A stretch of 64,000 bases of DNA from positions 1 to 64,000 of the forward strand of contig CABZRR010000004.1 in the NCBI GenBank assembly GCA_902528215.1, written 5' to 3'. The notes below the pieces were generated by a model. It searched no databases and was not told the origin of the DNA. It saw only the letters and a program-made list of their open reading frames with translations. The position numbers and the translations under genes are program-made. This document shows, one piece after another, positions 1-8,734 of this stretch; position 1 is the stretch's first letter; the number at the start of each line of letters is the position of its first letter. This DNA is from an uncultured SAR86 cluster bacterium. Its GTDB lineage: Bacteria; Pseudomonadota; Gammaproteobacteria; Magnimaribacterales; D2472.

Positions 1-368
1 CCCGGATTAATTCCACTTGCAATTCTAAAGATCTCTTTTCCGTGCATATCTCTGTAGGTAAAAAATCCATCAATATATCTTGCATCTAAATTTTTTAATA
101 ATGTATGAACTTGATTAATATCAAAATTTGACTTGTCCATTGAAACCAAATTTAAAATAATTAATTCTTGTTCCTGCTGAGGTGCATCCTCATCATTAAA
201 TCCAAAAGTGCTCTGCTCTAACTCACTTTCAAAAAGCAAAGATTTGGAATCATCAAGAGAATTTTGAATTAATGTGCGAGTAAAAATGGGTTTAAAAAAA
301 AAATATAAGAGAGTTAAGAAGATTACTGAGGCTACAAGAACTAACAAAATTTGCAAATTGCTAAGCAT
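1..368 (-). CDS. zipA: Cell division protein ZipA, N-terminal part (runs off the window)
   Basis: ZipA anchors FtsZ filaments to the inner membrane at the division site. I read this frame directly from the minus strand: ATG at 368, open to the window edge, 122 complete codons. An N-terminal membrane helix (about residues 5-25) is followed by an acidic linker of only about 40 residues. The FtsZ-binding domain then starts near ELIILNL (residues 68-74) and reaches FRIASGINP at the edge, which matches the family's F-x-(I/L)-A-x-x-(V/I)-N-P segment. The start lies one base beyond the smc stop, and smc-zipA-ligA is a known gammaproteobacterial order. The linker is much shorter than the long Pro/Gln-rich linker of E. 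coli ZipA. The rest of the C-terminal domain is outside the window. Confidence 0.82.
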   Translation of the reverse strand, partial: MLSNLQILLVLVASVIFLTLLYFFFKPIFTRTLIQNSLDDSKSLLFESELEQSTFGFNDEDAPQQEQELIILNLVSMDKSNFDINQVHTLLKNLDARYIDGFFTYRDMHGKEIFRIASGINP

Positions 369-369
369 G

Positions 370-2568
370 CTATGAAGCAGCTAACTTTAGTGCTTCTTTT
401 ACATCCACTGACACAACTCGAGAAACTCCAGCCTCCTGCATTGTAATCCCCATCAAATGGTCACTCTTTTCCATAGAAATTTTATTATGAGTAATGAATA
501 TGAATTGCACTCTATCAGACATCTCTTCAACCATTGCTGCGAACCTTGAAGCATTTATATCATCCAATGGTGCATCCACCTCATCTAACAAGCAAAAGGG
601 AGCGGGGTTTAACTCAAATAATGCAAATACTAAAGACAGTGCCGTCATGGCTTTTTCTCCCCCAGATAGCTGAGAGATTGTTGCATTTTTTTTGCCTGGA
701 GGTTGTGCAACAAGAGTTATGCCTGAATTAAGTGAATCGCCATCTATTAATTGCAATGCAGCTTTACCCCCACCGAAAAGTTTAGGAAATATTTCTTGTA
801 TTTTTACATTCACGGAATTAAAACTATCGTCAAACTTCGTCTTAGACTCAACATCTATTTTCTTAATTGCACTTTGTAGCTTATCTAAAGCTTCATTTAA
901 ATCTTCTAATTGAGAATCAAGCTCTTCAATTCGTTGTGACTCTTCTTCAATTTCATCTGGTGCCGCTAAATTAATAGCTCCTAAAGATATGATAGACGAT
1001 TGAGTGGATGCCAAAGATGATTCTAGATTTAAAAGATTCATCTCTTCATAATCTTCATTATTTAGCTCAGAAACAGAGACTCCGGCCTTTTTCAACATTT
1101 GTGACGCATTATCTAAATTTACCTCAAATGTTCTTAAATCCAGTTTTAGGTTATTTAATTTTTCCTCTAAAGATCTCAGGTCTAAAGCGGCAAGAGATTT
1201 TTTATTTTCTGCATCTTGAATAGAAGCATCAACAACTGATTGTTTTTGACGAATTGAACTGAGCTCTGCTTCAGCATTAGAGCTCTTTTTTACTAACTCT
1301 GTTAAATCATTTTCTGCTTTGCTCTTATTTTCTTTAGCTCGACTTAGTTGCTCAGAAATTTCATTATGCCTAAGTGAATATTCATTAGTTATATTTTTAG
1401 ATTGTTCAGAAGTAATTTTTAAAATGCTTGTTAATAAATCCTTTAACTCATTAACTTTATTACGTATTGAATCAGCCGCCAAACCAAAATCTTTTAGACC
1501 CTCTAAAATACTTTCAAGCAATTTCATTGCTTTTTCTTTGGAGCTTATTTTCTCCAAGCTAGATTTATTATGCAGCGCCTCGGCATACCTATCTTTTAAT
1601 TTTGACAGATCCTCCTCATGTCCCAGAATTGCCTTATTAATATTTTGAAGATTAGTTTCAAGCCTGGCAATTTCTGAGCCAATCGTATAAAAGTTTTTTT
1701 GTGCGTCTTCGAAAGCAGATAAAACAGAAGAGTGCTCTGTCTTAATTTGGTCAATAGAGGTTTGATGAGTATCGACTTCAGTGGACTTAACAGTTATCTG
1801 ATTATCAAGCTTAGCAATTTTTGAACTCAAGGAATCTTTTTTTGCTTTGGCACTTAAGGTATTTAAAATTGAAATATTTAACTTTAATTCCTTCTCTTCA
1901 ATTTGAAGTTTTTTATACTTTTCTGCAGCCTTAGCTTGATTTTGTAATCTATTAATTAATCTTTGAATTTCGTCTCTAATATCTTTTACCCTAGAAAGGT
2001 TTTCTTTAGTTTTTTTAATTCTCTTTTCTGTCTCCTTTCTTCTTTCTTTGTATTTTGAAATGCCTGCTGCCTCCTCAATAAATACTCTCATTTCTTCAGG
2101 TTTGGCGCTTACTATCTTAGATACCATCCCTTGTTCTATGATTGCATAACTTCTCGGACCAAGGCCAGTTCCAAGAAAGATGTCTTGAACATCTTTTCGT
2201 CTGCATGAAGTGTTATTTATTGAATAATTTGACTGTCCATCTCTTGTCATCAATCTCTTAACGGATATTTCATTATATTTTGCATATTCACCACCCAATT
2301 TACCCAAGGAGTTGTCAAAAAGAAGTTCAATGCTGCATTGGCCTGAAGGCTTCCTTAAGTCTGAACCATTAAAGATAACATCTGACATAGAATCACCACG
2401 TAAGTTCTTTGCAGATAACTCTCCTAAAACCCATCTAACAGCATCGATAACATTAGATTTGCCGCAACCATTTGGACCAACAACAGCGACCATATTTGTA
2501 GGGAAGGATATCCTCGTGGGATCCACGAAACTTTTAAATCCAGCCAATTTAATGTGTTTAAGCTGCAT
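370..2568 (-). CDS. smc: Chromosome condensation ATPase SMC, short form without a recognisable hinge
   Basis: SMC is the ATPase of the bacterial condensin and works with ScpA and ScpB (not in this window). Both ATPase halves are intact: Walker A GPNGCGKS at residues 31-38, the signature LSGGEKA at 634-640 and Walker B CLLDEVDAPLDD at 659-670. Between them lie about 175 residues of coiled coil, a short non-coil stretch (about 340-400) and about 160 residues of returning coil. The usual 150-residue globular hinge is not visible. Total length is 732 residues against roughly 1150 for most bacterial SMCs. The frame is continuous with no stop or shift. It follows the ccm operon on the same strand (26-base gap) and precedes zipA. 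The heads are clear; the missing hinge is what I see, its consequence is inference. Confidence 0.9.
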   Translation of the reverse strand: MQLKHIKLAGFKSFVDPTRISFPTNMVAVVGPNGCGKSNVIDAVRWVLGELSAKNLRGDSMSDVIFNGSDLRKPSGQCSIELLFDNSLGKLGGEYAKYNEISVKRLMTRDGQSNYSINNTSCRRKDVQDIFLGTGLGPRSYAIIEQGMVSKIVSAKPEEMRVFIEEAAGISKYKERRKETEKRIKKTKENLSRVKDIRDEIQRLINRLQNQAKAAEKYKKLQIEEKELKLNISILNTLSAKAKKDSLSSKIAKLDNQITVKSTEVDTHQTSIDQIKTEHSSVLSAFEDAQKNFYTIGSEIARLETNLQNINKAILGHEEDLSKLKDRYAEALHNKSSLEKISSKEKAMKLLESILEGLKDFGLAADSIRNKVNELKDLLTSILKITSEQSKNITNEYSLRHNEISEQLSRAKENKSKAENDLTELVKKSSNAEAELSSIRQKQSVVDASIQDAENKKSLAALDLRSLEEKLNNLKLDLRTFEVNLDNASQMLKKAGVSVSELNNEDYEEMNLLNLESSLASTQSSIISLGAINLAAPDEIEEESQRIEELDSQLEDLNEALDKLQSAIKKIDVESKTKFDDSFNSVNVKIQEIFPKLFGGGKAALQLIDGDSLNSGITLVAQPPGKKNATISQLSGGEKAMTALSLVFALFELNPAPFCLLDEVDAPLDDINASRFAAMVEEMSDRVQFIFITHNKISMEKSDHLMGITMQEAGVSRVVSVDVKEALKLAAS

Positions 2569-2594
2569 TAAATAATTCCTTTTCTTATTTTAAA

Positions 2595-3383
2595 CTATTG
2601 TTCCCTTTTTAACCATTCATCAGTATAAAAAAATAACTCCTCTTGATTGTCTTGTGAATACTTTAAATCTATCGTTTTAAATGCTTCAAAAATAAAATTA
2701 TCGCATTCAGCTAAAGCCTCAATCTTGATAATTTCTTGCTGCATAAAAGCAGATGCAATATCAAAACCTCTTACGGTTGAATTAGATTTATCCAGCTTAA
2801 TAGGCCTTATAATATTTGGAGACAACAGCTCTACTGAAGCAATATTAACTCCTGGCCCATTTGGAATTGACACCCCCAGCTGTACTAACTGCAAAGTACA
2901 ATTAGCAGGGTTTTCAACGTTGATAATAAGGTTTGAATTTGCAATTTCAGGATATTTCTCATCTCTAAAATCTGCCAAAAGATTAAAAATAGGAACCTGG
3001 AAATTCTCAGAAGCAAATTCTACATTTAAATACTTGAGTATGCTTTCTGCTGAATTAAATGATTGTTCTTCTAAGGCTTTGTAGAAAACTTGTGAGCCCA
3101 TTATAAAAGATTGCTCCTCGGAGGATTGATCAAAAATATATTCATTTAAAAAAAACTTATCGAACTCTTCATCTCGTGAGATAGTCATCAGAATCGATTC
3201 AGATTGAGTAGCTTTAACCCAGGAACCTATCAATGGCTCTCTAGAGATAAAATTTAAAACAAATCCTCCAAAAACTAAAATGGTGACTAAAAAAATGAGT
3301 GATTTTTGATTAGACAAAGGCTGAAGCAAGTAAACAATTACAGGTAATAATAATATTATTGAAGAACCAATAATAAATATCAT
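2595..3383 (-). CDS. CcmI-like protein of cytochrome c maturation
   Basis: This is probably the CcmI (CycH) partner that presents apocytochrome c to the haem ligation complex. Residues about 1-20 and 28-46 form two hydrophobic membrane segments, as in the N-terminal part of CcmI. The rest is a soluble, presumably periplasmic, region of about 210 residues in which I recognise no TPR repeats. The assignment rests mainly on position: it is the last gene of the ccm operon, with ATGA overlap (3380-3383) onto ccmH, exactly where ccmI belongs. The C-terminal region (PNCTLQL-type beta strands) could match the C-terminal domain of CcmI. An unrelated membrane protein cannot be excluded. Confidence 0.5.
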   Translation of the reverse strand: MIFIIGSSIILLLPVIVYLLQPLSNQKSLIFLVTILVFGGFVLNFISREPLIGSWVKATQSESILMTISRDEEFDKFFLNEYIFDQSSEEQSFIMGSQVFYKALEEQSFNSAESILKYLNVEFASENFQVPIFNLLADFRDEKYPEIANSNLIINVENPANCTLQLVQLGVSIPNGPGVNIASVELLSPNIIRPIKLDKSNSTVRGFDIASAFMQQEIIKIEALAECDNFIFEAFKTIDLKYSQDNQEELFFYTDEWLKREQ

Positions 3384-3766
3384 TCGACTCTGCGTTTAAA
3401 AAAGAAGATTATCAAAATTAAAGAAAGGAAAATAAAAGGTCCAAACCAAAGTATATAGTTTGCTCCTTCGAGAGCCGGTCTATAATCTGAAAAATTACCA
3501 AACCTATCTGATACATACTTTTTGATTTCATCGTCAGAAGAACCATCAATGATTAAGTCATAAACCTTATTTTTTAAATCTCTAGATACAGGGGCATCAG
3601 AGCTAGCAATGCTGCCGCTGATACACTTTGGGCATCTAATTTCTGAAATTAATGAGTAAAATCTTTTTTCCTGAGCTATGTCTTCAAATTGGTATACTAT
3701 TTCACTAAAACTATAAATAGAAAAAATTAAAAAAGAAGATGCTAAAAAAAAATTACTTTTTATCAT
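3380..3766 (-). CDS. ccmH: Cytochrome c maturation protein CcmH (thiol-reducing subunit)
   Basis: CcmH is a membrane-anchored periplasmic thiol protein that keeps the apocytochrome CXXCH cysteines reduced for haem attachment. The protein is 128 residues: a signal/anchor helix (about 4-20), a three-helix domain with the redox motif RCPKC followed by SIASSDAPVSRDL, and a C-terminal membrane helix (about 104-122). The family motif is LRCxxCQNQSIADS; here the residues after the second Cys are ISG instead of QNQ, a mild deviation. It overlaps ccmG (3763-3766) and the CcmI-like gene (3380-3383) by four bases each, so the three are probably translationally coupled. Confidence 0.92.
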   Translation of the reverse strand: MIKSNFFLASSFLIFSIYSFSEIVYQFEDIAQEKRFYSLISEIRCPKCISGSIASSDAPVSRDLKNKVYDLIIDGSSDDEIKKYVSDRFGNFSDYRPALEGANYILWFGPFIFLSLILIIFFFKRRVE

Positions 3767-4284
3767 GTCTCGTTACTTGCTTTTTTAATTAGTGGATGAA
3801 AAATTGTTTCCCACTTTTTTGGGGTCATTTCTCCTTGAATGTGAGCTACAATCTGATTATCGATTACTAAATATGATTCAGGCGCTCCAGTTACACCAAG
3901 ATCAAAAGCCAAGTCTCCTCTTGGATCATATATTGAAAGAATATATGGATTACCATGCTTTTGAAGCCAAGCACTTGCTTTATTATTAGAGTCTTTATAA
4001 TTCAAACCAACTATTTGAATATTTGCATCCGATAGCTTAGTTAAAAAGGGGTGCTCGACAAGGCATGTGATGCACCAACTTGCCCATACGTTTACTAACT
4101 TTATTCCATCTAAATATTCGTACTTAACTGGAATTCCATTTAGATCATTCAGTTCAAATGATGGAAAATTTTTAGTATTGAATTTTAAAAATTTTCCATC
4201 TTCTTCAATCAACAATACATTAGCGAAGAATGTGAAAATAATAATAGGTACTAGGACTATTAAAAATCTTAGAGATTTATTCAT
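3763..4284 (-). CDS. ccmG: Thiol:disulfide oxidoreductase CcmG/DsbE
   Basis: CcmG is a periplasmic, membrane-tethered thioredoxin-fold protein that passes reductant to CcmH or to apocytochrome c. The 173-residue protein starts with an uncleaved anchor helix (about 6-26). The active site is in WASWCITCLVEHPFL, with the WCxxC pair and the family's conserved E-H-P. The GVTGAPESYLV segment has the cis-proline-type loop of thioredoxin folds. It overlaps ccmF upstream (4281-4284) and ccmH downstream by ATGA junctions. Confidence 0.94.
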   Translation of the reverse strand: MNKSLRFLIVLVPIIIFTFFANVLLIEEDGKFLKFNTKNFPSFELNDLNGIPVKYEYLDGIKLVNVWASWCITCLVEHPFLTKLSDANIQIVGLNYKDSNNKASAWLQKHGNPYILSIYDPRGDLAFDLGVTGAPESYLVIDNQIVAHIQGEMTPKKWETIFHPLIKKASNET

Positions 4285-6179
4285 GTTGCTTTCTTTTTAA
4301 AAATTGTAATTAACATGCCCATTACCATCAAAGAAGCAGAAAACCAGATCCACTTTATAAAATAATTTATTTTTAAGGCAAAAGTCCAACTGCCATTTTC
4401 TAACTGATCACCGATTGTGAGATATGTATCTTTCAATATAGAGGTATAGATAGAAGATTCTGTTGTAATTTGCCCCCTTGTAGCATATTTTCTTTTCTGA
4501 GGATTTAGAAAGATATTTTTTCCATCTTGTAATAATGACACTTCAACAGAAATAACATCATGATTTGAAGCTTTCAAAACTTTTATGTCATCAAATGAAA
4601 ATTCTTTTATAGACTCATTCACAAAAATAGATTCACCTGGAGCGAGATTAAGGTTTTTCTCATAACTTAAGATGCTATTTAAAGAAACTGCTAAAAATAA
4701 TAGACCCAAGCCAATGTGAGCGACAGCACTTCCTTTATTAATAAACTTTTTGTAGAAAAAATTATTAAGCACTCTTAATAAGTAAGTAAATAGAATAAGT
4801 GATCCAGAAAAGATTCCTATGTATGAAAGAATCGAGAAGGTTTCTGTTATGTGCCAAACAAAATAAGTAAATAGAATTGTTAATATTACTGGAAAAAATG
4901 TTTTGTAGACGTAGCTTTTTAGATGCTTGGACCTTTGCCATAAAGAATCTACAGAGGCCATGATAAATATAGCGGTAATAAGAATTAATGGCGTAAAAAT
5001 TGTATTGTAATAAGGAGGCCCAATACTAACTTTTTCTCCATTTATTGCTTCAATAATAAGCGGATATGTTACACCAAGAAAAATAGAGAAAATGCTCGTA
5101 ACCATTAATATATTGTTCATAGAAAGAAAAGATTCTTTCGAACCTGAAACTACAAATTTTGATCCATTCAAAGATGGAATTCTATATGCAAAAACTCCTA
5201 ATGCTAATAATGTAATTAGTCCAGAAAAAATTAAAAGATATAAGCCCCTTTGAGGATCATTTGCAAATGAGTGAACGCTATCAATGATTCCAGACCTAAC
5301 AATAAATGCTCCAAAAAGGCTCAGAGCAAAGATTAAAATCCCTAAAAACATAGTCCAAGTTTTTAGAACACTTGATTTTGAAGAGGCATACAATGAATGC
5401 ATAAACGCAGTAGCAGCAAGCCATGGCATCAAAGCAACATTTTCAACTGGATCCCAAAACCAATAGCCTCCCCAACCAAGCTCATAGTATGCCCACCAAC
5501 TTCCTAAGGTAATTCCAATCGTTAAGAAAATCCATGCCACCAGGGACCAATTCTTTATATCTTTTTCCCATTCTAATTCAAAATTACCGTGAAAAAGATA
5601 TGCTGTGATGTAGCTAAAGGAAATTACAAATCCTACATACCCCAAATACAACATTGGTGGATGAATAGCTAAGGCAGGATCTTGCAGAACTGGATTTATA
5701 TCTGCACCTTCTATAGCTCCAAATGGTAATACTCTCTCAAATGGATTAGATGTTAAAAGAAGAAATAATAAAAAGCCTAAAATGATTAAGCTAACCATCA
5801 ATAAGGTTGTTTTCTTTAAAGAGTGGCTATCATCAAGAGAATTTATAAAGAAGATACTCCATGCGGTTAAGAAAACTATCCATAGGAACATTGATCCCTC
5901 ATGTGCACTCCAAATTGAACTAATTTTATAAAAAATTGGTAATTGAGAGTTGGAGTGACTAGCTATATATGCAATTGAAAAGTCATCATTTACTGCAAGA
6001 TAAACATACATTGCAAATGAAATAAAAACCAGCCAACAGGCCTGATTGAAAAGCCTAATAGATAAACTTAATTGGTTGGGGTGAATCTTGCCAAAAAAGA
6101 AAAAGAAATTAAAAATTAAGATTAAACTTAATATAACAACTGCTGATAAAGATAAAAAATGTGATATCTCCCCTATCAT
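4281..6179 (-). CDS. ccmF: Haem lyase subunit CcmF
   Basis: CcmF is the multi-spanning membrane core of the haem ligation complex that joins haem to the CXXCH cysteines of c-type cytochromes. It is 632 residues with about 14-15 membrane segments. The periplasmic haem-handling WWD motif reads ELGWGGYWFWDPVENVALMPW in two overlapping parts (WGGYWFWDPVEN is the core). A large soluble loop near the C terminus precedes the last helix, as in the family. Length is near the usual 640-660. Both ends overlap neighbouring ccm genes by four bases. Confidence 0.96.
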   Translation of the reverse strand: MIGEISHFLSLSAVVILSLILIFNFFFFFGKIHPNQLSLSIRLFNQACWLVFISFAMYVYLAVNDDFSIAYIASHSNSQLPIFYKISSIWSAHEGSMFLWIVFLTAWSIFFINSLDDSHSLKKTTLLMVSLIILGFLLFLLLTSNPFERVLPFGAIEGADINPVLQDPALAIHPPMLYLGYVGFVISFSYITAYLFHGNFELEWEKDIKNWSLVAWIFLTIGITLGSWWAYYELGWGGYWFWDPVENVALMPWLAATAFMHSLYASSKSSVLKTWTMFLGILIFALSLFGAFIVRSGIIDSVHSFANDPQRGLYLLIFSGLITLLALGVFAYRIPSLNGSKFVVSGSKESFLSMNNILMVTSIFSIFLGVTYPLIIEAINGEKVSIGPPYYNTIFTPLILITAIFIMASVDSLWQRSKHLKSYVYKTFFPVILTILFTYFVWHITETFSILSYIGIFSGSLILFTYLLRVLNNFFYKKFINKGSAVAHIGLGLLFLAVSLNSILSYEKNLNLAPGESIFVNESIKEFSFDDIKVLKASNHDVISVEVSLLQDGKNIFLNPQKRKYATRGQITTESSIYTSILKDTYLTIGDQLENGSWTFALKINYFIKWIWFSASLMVMGMLITIFKKKAT

Positions 6180-6589
6180 ATTTCGGCTGCCTCTATAGAT
6201 AGCTCTGGAGGCATATAATTCTCATCATGTTTAGCAAAAATCTCTTCTGCCTCAAACATTCCATCTAAAAAATATCCTAAAACTACTACTCCGCTATCCT
6301 CTTTAAATAAATCTGGGGGAATACCATCAAAAATGACTGGTACTTCTTTTACAAAATCAGTAGCAATAAATTTTATTTTTGTACCATCTCTTTTTATTGA
6401 ACCTGACTTAACCATTCCTCCTAATTTAATCCGATAGCCTGGTTTAATGTCAGCTTTCAACATCTCAGATGGACTGTAGAAAAGATCTAATTTAGAGTTT
6501 AATGAAAAAAGTATTAATAAAATTCCACCTGCAGACATAAAAAGAATGATAAAAAATTTCCAAAGACGATTTTTTCTAGCTTGGAGCAT
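6176..6589 (-). CDS. ccmE: Periplasmic haem chaperone CcmE
   Basis: CcmE covalently binds haem received from CcmABCD and hands it to CcmF/CcmH. The protein is 137 residues, with an N-terminal membrane anchor (about 10-30) and an OB-fold beta barrel. The haem-binding motif is intact as AKHDENYMPPE near the C terminus; its His is the covalent haem ligand and the Tyr the axial ligand known for the family. The start overlaps the end of ccmD by 14 bases and the end overlaps the ccmF start by four. Confidence 0.96.
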   Translation of the reverse strand: MLQARKNRLWKFFIILFMSAGGILLILFSLNSKLDLFYSPSEMLKADIKPGYRIKLGGMVKSGSIKRDGTKIKFIATDFVKEVPVIFDGIPPDLFKEDSGVVVLGYFLDGMFEAEEIFAKHDENYMPPELSIEAAEI

Positions 6590-6752
6590 TTTTTATTTTA
6601 ATTTTTCTTTTAACCCCTTTAATTCTATTTTTAGCAATCAGAAAACTAGCAACAATAATTGATATAGCAATTGAGTAAACCGACCAAACATATACACCAT
6701 GGCCATCCATAGCCAAGATTTCATTAAGATTATTAAAAGCTAAATCAAACAT
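6576..6752 (-). CDS. ccmD: CcmD, small haem exporter subunit
   Basis: I found this 58-codon frame by reading the minus strand between ccmC and ccmE (ATG at 6752, TAG at 6578-6576). CcmD is a small single-span protein needed to release holo-CcmE from the CcmABCD complex. The diagnostic HGVYVWSVY (residues 18-26) is followed by one membrane helix and a strongly basic C-terminal tail with many Lys and Arg residues, which is the family pattern. It overlaps ccmC by 8 bases and ccmE by 14, so it is embedded in the operon. Confidence 0.9.
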   Translation of the reverse strand: MFDLAFNNLNEILAMDGHGVYVWSVYSIAISIIVASFLIAKNRIKGVKRKIKIKNAPS

Positions 6753-7476
6753 ATTCTGAAACCCATTTTTTATTTTTTTCCCTACCCAATATATAGGAAC
6801 GACTACTCAAAATACCAAGGGAAATTAACGTAAAACCTAAACCAATTATTGAAATTAATAATGGATATAGCATAGATGGATCAATCGAACTTCCACCTGA
6901 AACTGATATTGAGGCTGGTTGGTGCAGTGTTGACCACCAATCAACAGATTTTTTAATAATTGGAATATTCACAACCCCAATTACAACAAGTATCGACATC
7001 AAGCGATCTGACTTTTCTAAGTTAGAGAAAGACCCATGTAAAGTTAAAATACCAAGATACATGATGAATAAAATTAAAGTTGAAGTAATTCTCGCGTCCC
7101 ATTGCCACCACGTTCCCCATGTCGGAATACCCCAAACTGATCCTGAGAATAAACCTATAAATGTAATCATTGCTCCTATTGGTGCAGCTGATTTAATTAA
7201 ATAAGCAGCTAACTTAACTCTCCATACAAGGTGCATTAACGCGCACAGTGCCATAAAGAAATAAATGAGCTCTGCAAAGATTACTGCAGGCACATGAAGA
7301 AAGATAATTCTATATGAATTTCCTTGAACGGCGTCTTGTGGGGCAAATAATAGACCCCATACCCATCCAACAATCAACATAGACAAACCAATAAAAATTA
7401 AAAAGGGATAAAGCGTCTTAGTTATTCTGACAAAACTTTTTGGAGATGAAAATTTGTGGATAAATGCTGAAATCAC
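6745..7476 (-). CDS. ccmC: Haem delivery protein CcmC
   Basis: CcmC is a six-span membrane protein that loads haem onto CcmE. The 243-residue sequence carries the WWD haem-handling motif as WGTWWQWDARITSTLILF. Conserved periplasmic histidines are present in IFLHVPAV and TLHQPASISVSGG. Length agrees with the family. The stop overlaps the ccmD start by 8 bases. The 24-base gap to ccmB is one of the larger gaps in this operon. Confidence 0.95.
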   Translation of the reverse strand: MISAFIHKFSSPKSFVRITKTLYPFLIFIGLSMLIVGWVWGLLFAPQDAVQGNSYRIIFLHVPAVIFAELIYFFMALCALMHLVWRVKLAAYLIKSAAPIGAMITFIGLFSGSVWGIPTWGTWWQWDARITSTLILFIMYLGILTLHGSFSNLEKSDRLMSILVVIGVVNIPIIKKSVDWWSTLHQPASISVSGGSSIDPSMLYPLLISIIGLGFTLISLGILSSRSYILGREKNKKWVSEYV

Positions 7477-7500
7477 ATCAGTATTATAAACCTAACTTGA

Positions 7501-8151
7501 CTAATCTATGTGTGTTTTTAGAGCTGTTGAAATAATTAGCGGCATGATAGCTGAAATCAAAAAACTCACACCAATCATCAAAGAACTAATTTCTAAAAAA
7601 CCATCTTCGTATTGAATGCTCCTTATTGCCGTTCCAAGCAAAATAATCACAGGTAACGCGAGCGGTAAGGTGGTTAAAACTCCCAACATAGCTCCTTTAT
7701 TAATTGACAATGCGTTCCCGAATGCAAATAAATTAAATAACAAAAGATTCGAGAGGCTGAGCAAAAAAAATACGTTCATAAAGCTTCCAATTGCAACTCC
7801 ATTCGCAAAAGAAAATATTGCACCAATAAAAGCAATTGGAACACCAATAAAACAAACGTATACGAATATTTTAGATAATACTATTTTATAAAAGTCTTTT
7901 TCCACAAGAAATTCTTGCTCAAGTGATCCATCTTCAAAGTCTTCCTCAAACATCCCCTCTGTAGCCAAGAATGAGGTCATCAATAACGAAACAACGATGA
8001 TTGAAAAATAAAACTTTTCTAGATCAAATTGTGAAATGTCGATGCTCAATGGAAAGGCTGTTAAAACAAGAATCATAATTAACATCGGCCCCAGCCAAGA
8101 CTTAAGTTTATAAAATAATTTAAAAGATTCTATTTTTAGGAATCTAAACAT
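7501..8151 (-). CDS. ccmB: Haem exporter membrane subunit CcmB
   Basis: CcmB is the membrane partner of the ATPase CcmA in the CcmABCD complex that releases haem-loaded CcmE. It has six hydrophobic segments, and the soluble loop LATEGMFEEDFEDGSLEQ is typical of CcmB. I place the start at the ATG at 8151 (MFRFLKIE), which gives 216 residues and an 8-base overlap with ccmA. An upstream in-frame ATG at 8184 would add 11 residues and a 41-base overlap; the shorter form fits family length (about 220) better. Confidence 0.9.
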   Translation of the reverse strand: MFRFLKIESFKLFYKLKSWLGPMLIMILVLTAFPLSIDISQFDLEKFYFSIIVVSLLMTSFLATEGMFEEDFEDGSLEQEFLVEKDFYKIVLSKIFVYVCFIGVPIAFIGAIFSFANGVAIGSFMNVFFLLSLSNLLLFNLFAFGNALSINKGAMLGVLTTLPLALPVIILLGTAIRSIQYEDGFLEISSLMIGVSFLISAIMPLIISTALKTHID

Positions 8152-8728
8152 TTCTTTCACCCAGTGATATAACTTGACATTCAAAACTTGGATATATGTG
8201 TGAAGTAAGAATAATTCCGGTTCCCTCAGATAATTTTTGAATAAAAAAATTATTTAATAGGTCACTCGCAGCATGATCCAAGCCAACAAAAGGCTCATCA
8301 AGAACTATCAATTCTGAAGATTGAGCTAAAACTCTTATCAATGCTAATTTTTTTTGCTGACCAAAAGACAGATTAGCAGTAAGCTCATCTTGCATTTGAA
8401 ATAAATCTAATTTTTCTAGCCATTCAAATGCATTACTCAAAGTAGCATCATCAAATAATAACTCAAGGTTTTGAGAAGGTGTTAAGTAATGCTTAATTGC
8501 ATTTTTATGACCAAGGTAAGAAATCTTTAAATCTTTATTGTTGTACTCAATTGAGCCCTTTGTTATAGAAGTTATCCCTAAAAGAATCTTTATCAAGGTG
8601 CTTTTACCTGACCCATTACCTCCTTTGATATGAAGGCCCTCTCCTGAGAATACTTCAAATGAAAGATTATGAAAAAGCTTTTTCTCATTTATTTTATATG
8701 AGATGTTTTGAGCTGAAATAAGCATCAT
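8144..8728 (-). CDS. ccmA: Haem exporter ATPase CcmA
   Basis: CcmA is the ABC ATPase that drives release of haem-CcmE from CcmCD. The 194-residue protein has Walker A GGNGSGKST (about residues 36-44), the ABC signature LSFGQQKK and Walker B LIVLDEPFVGLD, with the switch His in ILTSH. The first gene of the ccm block, it starts 6 bases after the preceding gene. The start could be either of two adjacent ATG codons (8728 or 8725). The short length is normal for CcmA. Confidence 0.94.
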   Translation of the reverse strand: MMLISAQNISYKINEKKLFHNLSFEVFSGEGLHIKGGNGSGKSTLIKILLGITSITKGSIEYNNKDLKISYLGHKNAIKHYLTPSQNLELLFDDATLSNAFEWLEKLDLFQMQDELTANLSFGQQKKLALIRVLAQSSELIVLDEPFVGLDHAASDLLNNFFIQKLSEGTGIILTSHIYPSFECQVISLGERNV

Positions 8729-8734
8729 AAAGTA

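Noticed and set aside
5284-5466. Plus-strand open frames inside ccmF and many other antisense frames
   Set aside because: They are mirror frames of conserved minus-strand genes with no family similarity or SD; treated as shadows.
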